This document shows positions 16,901 through 24,575 of a stretch of DNA of 64,000 nucleotides, piece after piece. How positions within the stretch are numbered: the first letter of the stretch is position 1; each line of letters starts with the position of its first letter. A program made the position numbers and the translations under genes. Source of the stretch: Hymenobacter latericoloratus (lineage in GTDB: Bacteria > Bacteroidota > Bacteroidia > Cytophagales > Hymenobacteraceae); assembly GCF_014199535.1 (NCBI RefSeq), contig NZ_JACHNV010000003.1, forward strand, positions 236,724 to 300,723, written 5' to 3'. The notes beneath the pieces were generated by a model. That model did not search any database, was not told where the DNA came from, and saw only the letters and a list, made by a program, of their open reading frames with translations.

Positions 16901-17335
16901 TTACAGTTCCATGATGTCCTCGTTCCAGAGCGTCGGCTCGGCCCGGATAAAGTCCTGCATCATCTGCACGCACTCCGGCAGGTTCAAAACCTCCACTTCT
17001 ACCCCGTGCGACTCCAGAAACTCCCTGGATTCGCCAAAGGTCTGGTCTTCGCCTACTACCACCTTCGGAATTTTGAACTGCACAATGGTACCGGCGCACA
17101 TGTAGCAGGGCATCAGGGTGGTATAGAGGATGGTGTCGCGGTAGGAGCGTTGGCGGCCGGCGTTGAACAGCGCGTCCATTTCGCCGTGCTTGATAGGGTT
17201 GTCCTCCTGCACCCGCTTGTTGCGGCCGCGGCTCACAATCTCGTCGCCGCGGCGCAGCACCGAGCCAATGGGGATGCCGCCTTCTTTGCGGCCCTGAAGC
17301 GCTTCGTCAATGGCGGCCTGCATGAATTTGTCCAT
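16901..17335 (-). CDS. Cytosine deaminase, yeast FCY1-like
   Basis: A 144-aa zinc nucleoside/nucleobase deaminase. The zinc site is HGEMDAL (His and catalytic Glu) and PCYMC. Unlike tRNA adenosine deaminases and guanine deaminases, the C-terminal half resembles fungal cytosine deaminase from memory: VVVGEDQTFGESREFLESHG, then ECVQMMQDFIRAEPTLW and NEDIMEL, in which the aspartate of the final helix corresponds to the one that contacts cytosine in the yeast enzyme. The predicted reaction is therefore cytosine to uracil for pyrimidine salvage. It heads a small operon. Confidence 0.8.
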   Translation of the reverse strand: MDKFMQAAIDEALQGRKEGGIPIGSVLRRGDEIVSRGRNKRVQEDNPIKHGEMDALFNAGRQRSYRDTILYTTLMPCYMCAGTIVQFKIPKVVVGEDQTFGESREFLESHGVEVEVLNLPECVQMMQDFIRAEPTLWNEDIMEL

Positions 17336-17379
17336 AAGTCAAGTTTAAATGTAAATGCAAGGTAGAGCGCCCGGCTGTT

Positions 17380-17451
17380 ATTCCGAGCTTAGGCGAGGAA
17401 TCTGGGTTAGCCTCTTGTGCATAACCCAGATTCCTCGCTTAAGCTCGGAAT
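17380..17451. repeat. ATTCCGAGC/AGGAATCTGG palindromic element
   Basis: Arms 17380-17409 and 17422-17451 are complementary at 29 of 30 positions around a 12-base loop. The arm begins ATTCCGAGC and ends in GAGGAATCTGGGTTA. A second member of the same type is at 39016-39092. It ends eight bases before the AddB-like stop codon and can act as its terminator. Confidence 0.85.
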
Positions 17452-17458
17452 GACACAG

Positions 17459-20400
17459 CTACCTGGCGCAGATGCCCTTGTAGGGGCAATACTGGCACTT
17501 ATCCTGGTCGTCGGTTTTGCGGATAGGCTCTGCGGGGTCGAGGATGCGGTTGACGAGCTGGCTGAGCAGCTGCTCGCTGTGCTGCACGAAATCCTGACCG
17601 TCGGCGGTCAGAAAGCTCATGTCGGCCGACATGGGGCCGGCACCGAGGTTGCGGAGGGAAATAATGGCCGCATCGGCGGCGGGGCGGCCCTGCTGGGCCA
17701 GCAGGAAGCGGTAGAGCCAGAGCTGCCGCACCTTGTCGGCGGCGGGGGTAGCGTCGGTGAGCAGGCGTTGCACGGCCTCGGCGGGGCCTTCGCCGCGCTT
17801 GAGCAGCTGCAGGTGATACTTCTCCACCATACCGGTTTTGTAATCGACTACCCGCAGGCGGCCATCCGGAAACTGGTCCACCCGGTCAGCCTTGCCCAGC
17901 AGGCGCACCGGCAGCTTCTCGCCGCTGGGCAGGGGCACGAACACGGTGGCATGCAGCTCCTCTTCCAGCCCCTGAATCTGGAGCGGCAGAGTATCGGGCT
18001 GTTCCAGCAGGCTTTCCAGGTAGCGGCGCACCAGCTGCCCGGCCACCTGGCCCAGTACGTGGTTCAGGCCCTCGTCGGCGCGGGCGTGGCGGCCCTCTTC
18101 CTCCTTGCGCAGGGCCTTGGCTATCATCACCGGGGCCAGCTTCACAAGGCCCGGAATATCGGCGGCGGTGAGGGGCGGTGCCTGCGCATTTACCGTCTGC
18201 CGCCGAATGGTTTGCGCGAAAGGCGTCAGCAGCTCTTCCAGGGCCTCGTGGACTACCGTCCCGAACCCGTCCGGACCCAGGGCTTCCTCTACTTCATCGT
18301 TTTCGCGGAAGCGCGCCACCCGCTGGAAGTAGAACTGCAGGCTGCAGTTCAGGTACTGGTTCAGGGCCGTGGGCGAGAGCCCTTTATCCAGCACTTCCCG
18401 CAGGGCCAGCAGCATGCCGGCATCCTTTTCCAGCACCAGGTCGGTGGTTTCGGATGAGTTGTCAGTTGCCGGTTGCCGGTTGCCAGTGGTTGGCTGGTGA
18501 GGGGTTATTGATTGGCCCCGCTGAGAAGCTGGGTTATATACTGGCCCATCAGCTGGCAACTGATAACCGGCAACTGACAACTCACTGGTAACGGTTAAAT
18601 TCCGCAGCACAAGGCCGGGGTTCTGCACGGCCAAGTCGTTTTCAATCTGCAGCAGAAAGCGGCTTCGTTCCCCGGTGCGGGTACCTTCGGCGCCGGGCAG
18701 AATATGCAGTAGATCTACCTGGCGGGCGCGCTGCAGCAAGCGCCAGAACTGGTGGGCCGTGGCCGATTCGTGGTCGGCGTAGGTGGGGAGCTGAAACGTG
18801 GTGAGCACGTCGTAGGGGAACAGGGAGCTGTGACGCTTGGGGGCTGGCAGCACGTTCTCGTTGCAGCTCAGAATAATGATGTGGTCGAAGTCGAGGGCGC
18901 GGGTTTCCAGCAAACCCATCACCTGCACATCGGCAATGGGCTCCCCACTGAAGGGTAGGCGGGTGGCCTTCATCTGCTCGTACAGGAACCGCCGGAACGA
19001 GCGCACCGACAGCCGCTGCTCCCTGCAGTCAAACACCGAATCGAGGCGCTTGACCAGGGTGAAAAACAGATAGAGGTATTCCGCCTCAATGGCCGAATGC
19101 TGGTCCTGGTAGGCCTGTTTCAGCAGGTTGATGAGCGTGTAGCAAGCCGCAATAATGTCGTCGCAGTTGTTCCAGGTGGCAAACAGGGCCTGCAGCAGCT
19201 CGTGGCCGCGACCCAGCTCCACCAGCTCCTCGGCGGGCAGCAGCACGGCGTGACGCTTCACAATGGCCCGGCAGACTTTGTCGAGCAGGCCGTGGTATTG
19301 GGCATCCTCCTGCTTATCAAGCCAGTGCTGGTAGCGGCGCAGAAAGGGGTGCTGCAGCAGCTTACTCACGGCCAAGTGGTGGTAGCGCGGAATGCCGTAG
19401 CCGGTTTCCGGCGAGCCTTCCCGCACGCCCGTCAGGTGCACTTCAAACAGCAGATCCACCAGGTTGAACAGGGGCGTACTCTGGAAGTTGAGGCCCATGG
19501 TGACGTTGTACTCCGGCACCGCGTCGAGGGGTAGGCCATGGAGTACAGGCAGCAGCAGGGTTTCGTCGGGCAGCACCACGGCTACCTTGGCGTTGGGGTT
19601 CAACCTCCGCGACTCGGCCAGTAGCTGCCCGGCCACTTTGCCCTGCATGGAGGCGTTGGCCACGCCTACAAACCGCACCTCCCGGGGCAGGCCGCGCAGC
19701 AGCTCGGCGGGCCCTCCGAAGTTCTCCCAGGGCAAATCAAACAAGTCCTGGTACTCGCGCAGGTGCTGACCGGCGCGGTTAGGCGAGCCGCGCTCCAGAT
19801 AAAACGCATCGGCATCGAAAAACACCTCGGCCCGGTGGGCCTTGCGCAGCAGCCGAATCAGCCGCTCCTCGGCTTTCGAGAGCAAACCCAGGCCGATGAA
19901 TACGTGCTGGGGTAGGGCCTCGCCTTTCTCCAGTTTATCCTGCACCCGGTTTACGGCCAGTCGGTAGGCCAGGCCGGGGTAGGCGAGGTGGTTCTGCTCC
20001 ATGCGGCGGCGCAGGCGGCGGTACACCTTTTCCAGGTCGTCCCAGAAGCGGAAGTAGGCGGCCGTGGTGCTCTGGGGCGAGGGCTCGGCGCCCAGCTCCC
20101 AGCGCTCCAGAGCCTTGGCCTGACTCAGGTACTCAAATACTTTCTTAGGCGAAGCCAGGTTCTGGTCGAGGCTGGAAAAGTCCTGCACCAGCAGGCCCGA
20201 CCACCCCACGAACTGGTCGAAATCCAGCTTGGGGTCGATGTCGCGCAGAATCTCGAACAGCAGCAGCTGCAGGGCAATGGGCTCTTCTACCTGCACGCCG
20301 GCCAGCTCCACCATGTAGTCTTCCATGGCCGCAATGCGCGGACTCCAAACGGCCTGGCCTGCTTCGGCCGCCAGGCTCAACTCGTTCTGCAGGTACACCA

Positions 20401-20557
20401 CCGCCCGCCGGGTGGGCACCACCACTACCAAATCCGACAAGTCGCCCGAGGGGCCGTACTTGGCCACCAGCTCGCGGGCCATGCGCGTGAGGAAGGGCGT
20501 CGTATCGGGCCGGTTTAGGAGCGGGGCGAGGGTAGGGGAAGCGGGGGCGGTAATCAT
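17459..20557 (-). CDS. addB: AddB-like exonuclease subunit (PD-(D/E)XK, Fe-S)
   Basis: A 1032-aa protein of the AddB/RexB type, the partner of AddA in double-strand-break end resection. The N-terminus is helicase-like without a usable Walker A (VVVVPTRRAVVYLQNEL). The C-terminal nuclease holds GTVVHEALEELL, then GKADRVDQFPDGRLRVVDYKTG (D...D.K). The iron-sulphur staple cysteines are NCSLQFYF upstream and CQYCPYKGIC at the end. Odd feature: residues ~658-701, just before the nuclease domain, are encoded by an inserted palindromic element. The AddA-like gene lies ~4 kb upstream on the same strand instead of adjacent. Confidence 0.85.
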   Translation of the reverse strand: MITAPASPTLAPLLNRPDTTPFLTRMARELVAKYGPSGDLSDLVVVVPTRRAVVYLQNELSLAAEAGQAVWSPRIAAMEDYMVELAGVQVEEPIALQLLLFEILRDIDPKLDFDQFVGWSGLLVQDFSSLDQNLASPKKVFEYLSQAKALERWELGAEPSPQSTTAAYFRFWDDLEKVYRRLRRRMEQNHLAYPGLAYRLAVNRVQDKLEKGEALPQHVFIGLGLLSKAEERLIRLLRKAHRAEVFFDADAFYLERGSPNRAGQHLREYQDLFDLPWENFGGPAELLRGLPREVRFVGVANASMQGKVAGQLLAESRRLNPNAKVAVVLPDETLLLPVLHGLPLDAVPEYNVTMGLNFQSTPLFNLVDLLFEVHLTGVREGSPETGYGIPRYHHLAVSKLLQHPFLRRYQHWLDKQEDAQYHGLLDKVCRAIVKRHAVLLPAEELVELGRGHELLQALFATWNNCDDIIAACYTLINLLKQAYQDQHSAIEAEYLYLFFTLVKRLDSVFDCREQRLSVRSFRRFLYEQMKATRLPFSGEPIADVQVMGLLETRALDFDHIIILSCNENVLPAPKRHSSLFPYDVLTTFQLPTYADHESATAHQFWRLLQRARQVDLLHILPGAEGTRTGERSRFLLQIENDLAVQNPGLVLRNLTVTSELSVAGYQLPADGPVYNPASQRGQSITPHQPTTGNRQPATDNSSETTDLVLEKDAGMLLALREVLDKGLSPTALNQYLNCSLQFYFQRVARFRENDEVEEALGPDGFGTVVHEALEELLTPFAQTIRRQTVNAQAPPLTAADIPGLVKLAPVMIAKALRKEEEGRHARADEGLNHVLGQVAGQLVRRYLESLLEQPDTLPLQIQGLEEELHATVFVPLPSGEKLPVRLLGKADRVDQFPDGRLRVVDYKTGMVEKYHLQLLKRGEGPAEAVQRLLTDATPAADKVRQLWLYRFLLAQQGRPAADAAIISLRNLGAGPMSADMSFLTADGQDFVQHSEQLLSQLVNRILDPAEPIRKTDDQDKCQYCPYKGICAR
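18455..18584. repeat. In-frame palindromic insertion inside addB-like gene
   Basis: Left arm 18455-18486 and right arm 18553-18584 are inverted copies matching at 29 of 32 positions (TGAGTTGTCAGTTGCCGGTT is identical in both). The 66-base centre has no other structure I can see. Translated on the minus strand it gives a Gln/Pro/Thr-rich peptide without domain character, at the linker between the helicase-like and nuclease parts. The reading frame is kept open throughout. Confidence 0.85.
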
Positions 20558-20648
20558 AGGGGTAAAGATAACGCCGACAAAAGTGGAAACTGTTTCCCGA
20601 GAGCGGTCAGTTATTACCTTCGCTGTGTAACTATAAGTCGTTATTCAA

Positions 20649-21338
20649 GTGAAATTCAGTATCCAGAAAACGATTATTCCAATACCTTCTCGGCTTCCTG
20701 TAACGGCAGAGAGTAGGGTGGAGCGTGTATTAACTATAGTTCTGGCAGTAGTTCTTGGTATTCCGGTGCTTCTCGTGGTAGGAATGATAAGCCTGATATT
20801 CGGAGGGTTTGTGTGGCTGCTAGAGAAGTTGAAAAAAGTAATGGGCTTGCCGGAAGCAACTGCCTCATCTTCAGTAATAAATTCGCCTCCGCAGAATTTA
20901 TTTAATAATGAGCAGTTTAAGTTGAGTATTGTGGATTTAGATTTAGATTTAGAAGAGGAAGTAGGGGTAGATTTTTCGGATTGGTGTTATGATACTTTGG
21001 GAGCTTACTCGCCTGGAGTCAGCCGGCTGCTTACAACCCCTGAAATTTCTGGCTTGCACGGGCAGCTAGTAGGTACGTTGTGTCGGGAGTGGCCTGATGG
21101 TATATTCCTTCAGCTATTTGAGCCTACTATCAGGCAGCCATCGACTGGAACCTCGTGGTTGGTGTATCTGGAATTTGCCACCCTGAGATGGAATAAACTG
21201 GAAGAAGTCGGGGGCTTTTACTTATCAGCAAATTACGCTGAGCACGGCCTCTTTGATGGTCAAGATGCTGATGGGGTAGTCATACAGTTTAGGGTAGAGG
21301 GTATCGAAGATGCCTTCTTACCTTCTCTTGTTGTTTAG
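20649..21338 (+). CDS. Orphan membrane-anchored protein, low GC
   Basis: A 229-aa hypothetical protein with one long hydrophobic segment at about 27-58 (VLTIVLAVVLGIPVLLVVGM) and a soluble C-terminal part rich in acidic and aromatic residues (DLDLDLEEEVGVDFSDW). No family recognised. Its base composition is clearly AT-richer than all neighbours (for example TTAGATTTAGATTTAG repeats), a sign of recent transfer. It lies divergent from the AddB-like gene and overlaps nothing; its stop is 11 bases before the next ATG. Confidence 0.65.
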   Translation: MKFSIQKTIIPIPSRLPVTAESRVERVLTIVLAVVLGIPVLLVVGMISLIFGGFVWLLEKLKKVMGLPEATASSSVINSPPQNLFNNEQFKLSIVDLDLDLEEEVGVDFSDWCYDTLGAYSPGVSRLLTTPEISGLHGQLVGTLCREWPDGIFLQLFEPTIRQPSTGTSWLVYLEFATLRWNKLEEVGGFYLSANYAEHGLFDGQDADGVVIQFRVEGIEDAFLPSLVV

Positions 21339-21348
21339 TAAACTATCT

Positions 21349-22572
21349 ATGCCTCACTTCTTGTGGCGCTTTCTGTTTTTGAGCTTGGCACTTGCTACCG
21401 CCTGCCAGCCCTCCACACCCACCGAGCAAGTTACTACCCCACCCAACACGCCAAACCCGGTAGAAGCCGAAGCCGTTGCCGCACCGGCGCCGCCCGCTCC
21501 CAACACCACCGATTGGCTAAGCCGAACCCTGCCGGGCAGGGCCACCACCGACACTACTTTCCTTATAGATGGGAAGCCGTACCGCCTGCGCCTGAGCGCT
21601 ACCGCCGACTCGGCCCGCATGCTGCGCATTGCCACCGGCGGCATTGTGGGGCCGGCCCTGGCGGCTGACAGCAACTTCGCCCGCAACCGGCTGGTGGAGG
21701 GCCCCACGGGCTACTACCGCATTGCGCTGAGCACGCCGGCGGGCCAGCCCGTGCTGCGCAAAGAATTCCAGAAGCCGGATTTCTACCAAGTGGCCGGGGC
21801 CGATATTGTGGTGGTGAGCGAGCCGACGCCGCCCCGGTTTCTGGGCTATTATCCGGAGCTGGGTGGATTGGCGTTCTGGCAGGAAATCGGGATTCCGGGC
21901 AGCGACGTGGGTAGCTACATTTTCTACCTGCTGAATCGGCAAGGGAAGGTTCTGGAAATGTCGGCTGGCAACGAGTTCGGGGAAGGTAGCGCCGACTGCG
22001 ACCCGCTGCCCGCCCCGCGCGGCGGCGCCTTTATCACCTGCGGCAAGCTCCTGCGCGCGGGCCACCCGCCGCTACCCCTGCAAAAACCGCACGCCGACCT
22101 CGTGCTGGCCCGTTTCCTCTCCGATAGTACCCTGCTCACTATCTATCAATACGGGGAGTACGTCGTGACAAACGACAGTCTCGGCAACCCGGAAAGCATG
22201 GAGTGGCAGGTGCCACCCGGCATGCGTGCCCAGCCTAATGCCTTCGTGCTGAACCTGCAGGGTAGGCAATTGGCGCAGTTCCGGTACGAGGGTTTTGCCA
22301 GCAACCTCGGGTATTCTGTGCCCCGCGCCTACGTGCCCGCTACTAATACCTACTACCTGCTGGACTCGGAGCGCGGGCTGCGCCTGCTGCCCGGGCAGAA
22401 CCCGGAGGCCACGCAGGAAGTAAAATTTAGGCAAATGACTCGGTTTCAACCCCCGGCCCGCCCTTCGGAAATTCGGTTCTTTATTGAGGTGGAAGACGCT
22501 CGCTTTGAGTTCTATGCTGAGAAAAACCACCCGGAGCAGCTGCGCTACCGGCGGGTGAAAACGGCCGGGTAG
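21349..22572 (+). CDS. Hypothetical lipoprotein
   Basis: A 407-aa predicted outer-surface or periplasmic lipoprotein: signal MPHFLWRFLFLSLALATAC with a lipobox at ATAC, then a Pro/Thr/Ala-rich linker of ~45 residues. The globular part has the look of a repeated beta structure (for example YYRIALSTPAGQPVLRKEF, FVLNLQGRQLAQFRYEG). The start at 21349 is chosen for the signal peptide; the frame is open 39 bases upstream inside the previous gene. No family recognised. Confidence 0.7.
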   Translation: MPHFLWRFLFLSLALATACQPSTPTEQVTTPPNTPNPVEAEAVAAPAPPAPNTTDWLSRTLPGRATTDTTFLIDGKPYRLRLSATADSARMLRIATGGIVGPALAADSNFARNRLVEGPTGYYRIALSTPAGQPVLRKEFQKPDFYQVAGADIVVVSEPTPPRFLGYYPELGGLAFWQEIGIPGSDVGSYIFYLLNRQGKVLEMSAGNEFGEGSADCDPLPAPRGGAFITCGKLLRAGHPPLPLQKPHADLVLARFLSDSTLLTIYQYGEYVVTNDSLGNPESMEWQVPPGMRAQPNAFVLNLQGRQLAQFRYEGFASNLGYSVPRAYVPATNTYYLLDSERGLRLLPGQNPEATQEVKFRQMTRFQPPARPSEIRFFIEVEDARFEFYAEKNHPEQLRYRRVKTAG

Positions 22573-22656
22573 CTACCCGGTGCCAAGCTCCTCCTTAACC
22601 CTACCCCCTCCAGCGCACGTAACCCGGTAGCACCAACCACCTGCTATTCTTTTCTG

Positions 22657-23160
22657 ATGGATCCTACCCAACTCAGCCTGGAGCTTCGCCACGGCAAAAG
22701 CGCCGACCTCAAACGCCGCCGCTGGATTATCGGCCTCTCCCTGGTGGGCGTAGCGGCCGGCCAGATGGTCAGCCTCTACCAAACCGGCATCATCAAGCAC
22801 CTGCCCGATCCACCCCTGGACGTGTTTGACTCCGACAAGGTTGATGCCTCGGACTACGCCTACAAACGCCTGGATACGCCCGATGCCCTGCCCATGATTA
22901 TGACCTATGGCCTCACGGCCACGCTGGCCGGGGCCGGCGGCATGAACCGCGCCGCCCAGCAGCCCCTGCTGCCCGTAGCCATGGGCCTGAAAACCCTGTT
23001 CGATACGGTTACCACCGTAAAGCTGGGTAGGGAGGAATGGCAGGAGAACAAGGCCTTATGCTTCTACTGCCAGGTAGCCACCGTCGTTTCTATAGCCTCC
23101 GTGGTCCTGGCCATGCCCGAAGCCCTGAAGGGCCTGAAGAAGCTGCTGGGCAAGCGCTAG
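22657..23160 (+). CDS. Membrane protein, possibly VKOR-like
   Basis: A 167-aa protein with three to four hydrophobic segments (RWIIGLSLVGVAAGQMVSLY, MIMTYGLTATLAGAGG, CQVATVVSIASVVLAMPEAL) and a CFYC pair at the start of the last helix. The CxxC followed by a helix and the general layout recall vitamin K epoxide reductase-like oxidoreductases, but the second cysteine pair of that family is not visible. Treat the family as tentative. A perfect hairpin terminator follows. Confidence 0.6.
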   Translation: MDPTQLSLELRHGKSADLKRRRWIIGLSLVGVAAGQMVSLYQTGIIKHLPDPPLDVFDSDKVDASDYAYKRLDTPDALPMIMTYGLTATLAGAGGMNRAAQQPLLPVAMGLKTLFDTVTTVKLGREEWQENKALCFYCQVATVVSIASVVLAMPEALKGLKKLLGKR

Positions 23161-23181
23161 GCTTTGGTTTGTTGATAAAGC

Positions 23182-23216
23182 AAAAGGGCCCGTGCTACTA
23201 CAGCACGGGCCCTTTT
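23182..23216 (+). terminator. Rho-independent terminator
   Basis: Perfect 15-bp stem aaaagggcccgtgct / agcacgggccctttt with a five-base loop, 21 bases after the stop of the plus-strand gene. A/T tails on both sides let it serve the convergent MFS gene too. Confidence 0.9.
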
Positions 23217-23243
23217 GTGTGCCTGTAACCATCTGGAAATATT

Positions 23244-24509
23244 CTAATGCCCGGCACTTACCACGGGCTCGGCAGCAGCAGCGTCCTGCGGAGCGGGAGC
23301 CACGTACGAGGCCAGGGACCGAACCAGCAGCAGCAAGCTCACCAGAATAAGCACCGCACCCAGAATGAACGGGGCCCCGGGAAAATACAGAGGCGCTTTG
23401 GGGCCGGTGTAGTAGGAAAACAGGTTGGTCATCAGGGGTGGGCCCACGATGGAGGTCAGGCTCATCAGGCTGGTTAAGGCGCCCTGCAGCTCGCCTTGCT
23501 CGTTGGCCGGCACCTGCCCCGAGATGATGCCCTGTAGGGCTGGGCCCGCAATACCGCCCAGGCAGTAGGGTACCAGGAAGGCAAACATCATCCAGCCCTC
23601 AGAAGCAAAAGCGAACAGCACGAAGCCCACCGCGTACAGCAGCATGCCCAGAAAAACCGAGCGTTTCGGGCCCAGCTTCGGGTTGATGCGCCGGATCAGC
23701 AAACCCTGCACGATGGCCACCAGCAGGCCCAGGGCTCCCAGGGAGTAGCCTACCCAATCTTCATTCCATTTAAACTTCTCGATGACGTAGTACGACCATG
23801 TGGACTGGGTGGCGTGGGCCGCCACGTACAGCAGCAGCAGCGAGGCCACCAGCCCGGTAATAACGGGGTAGCGCCGCAGCATCTGCAGGGAGCCGATGGG
23901 GTTGGCCCGTGCCCACTCAAACGGCCGCCGCTTGTCTTGCGGCAACGATTCCGGCAGCACAAAATAGCCGTATACCACGTTGAGCAGCGTGATACCCGCC
24001 GCCGCCAGAAACGGCACCTGGTGCCCATATTTGCCCAATATCCCGCCCAAAGCCGGCCCGATGATGAAGCCCAGGCCAAAGGCCGCCCCGATCATACCGA
24101 AGTTTTGGGCCCGGGTTTCCGGGGTGCTGATGTCGGCGATGTAGGCGGAGGCCGTGGTGAAGCTGGCCCCCATCACGCCCGCAATGAGGCGGCCCGCAAA
24201 CAGCCACCCGATGCTGGGGGCAAAGGCTACCAGCAGATAATCGAGGCCGAAACCCAGCAGGGAAAGCAGCAGCACCGGCCGCCGCCCATACCGGTCGGAG
24301 AGGTTGCCCAGTACGGGCGAAAACAGAAACTGCATCACGGCAAAGGCAAACACCAGCCAACCGCCAATCCGGGCCGCGTCGCTGATGGTGCCGCCGGTCA
24401 GGCTGCGGATCAGGGCCGGAATGACGGGTACGATGATGCCAATGCCGATTACATCCAGCAGCAGCGTCAGGAAGATGAAGCCAAGCGCGGCCTTGCGGGG
24501 TGTTGCCAT
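23244..24509 (-). CDS. TCR/Tet-family MFS exporter
   Basis: A 421-aa major facilitator with twelve predicted helices, of the TCR/Tet drug:proton antiporter group. Visible signatures: [17 protein letters not shown] in helix 1, [19 protein letters not shown] in the helix 2-3 loop (motif A), and GPALGGILG after helix 5 (motif C of antiporters). The start at 24509 ([11 protein letters not shown]) is preferred over an upstream in-frame ATG. Such proteins in Bacteroidota may export tetracyclines or other compounds, but the substrate cannot be read from sequence. It lies between the AddA- and AddB-like genes. Confidence 0.88.
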   Translation of the reverse strand: MATPRKAALGFIFLTLLLDVIGIGIIVPVIPALIRSLTGGTISDAARIGGWLVFAFAVMQFLFSPVLGNLSDRYGRRPVLLLSLLGFGLDYLLVAFAPSIGWLFAGRLIAGVMGASFTTASAYIADISTPETRAQNFGMIGAAFGLGFIIGPALGGILGKYGHQVPFLAAAGITLLNVVYGYFVLPESLPQDKRRPFEWARANPIGSLQMLRRYPVITGLVASLLLLYVAAHATQSTWSYYVIEKFKWNEDWVGYSLGALGLLVAIVQGLLIRRINPKLGPKRSVFLGMLLYAVGFVLFAFASEGWMMFAFLVPYCLGGIAGPALQGIISGQVPANEQGELQGALTSLMSLTSIVGPPLMTNLFSYYTGPKAPLYFPGAPFILGAVLILVSLLLLVRSLASYVAPAPQDAAAAEPVVSAGH

Positions 24510-24575
24510 GAGAACGAGGGGTAGGGCGAGCGGCAAAGGTAAGTTTTCCGGAAGCCCAATGGCGCTGGGTGCCGC

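Noticed and set aside
17417..18457. 346-codon plus-strand frame inside the AddB-like gene
   Set aside because: Shadow of the nuclease domain, which has intact active-site and Fe-S motifs on the minus strand.
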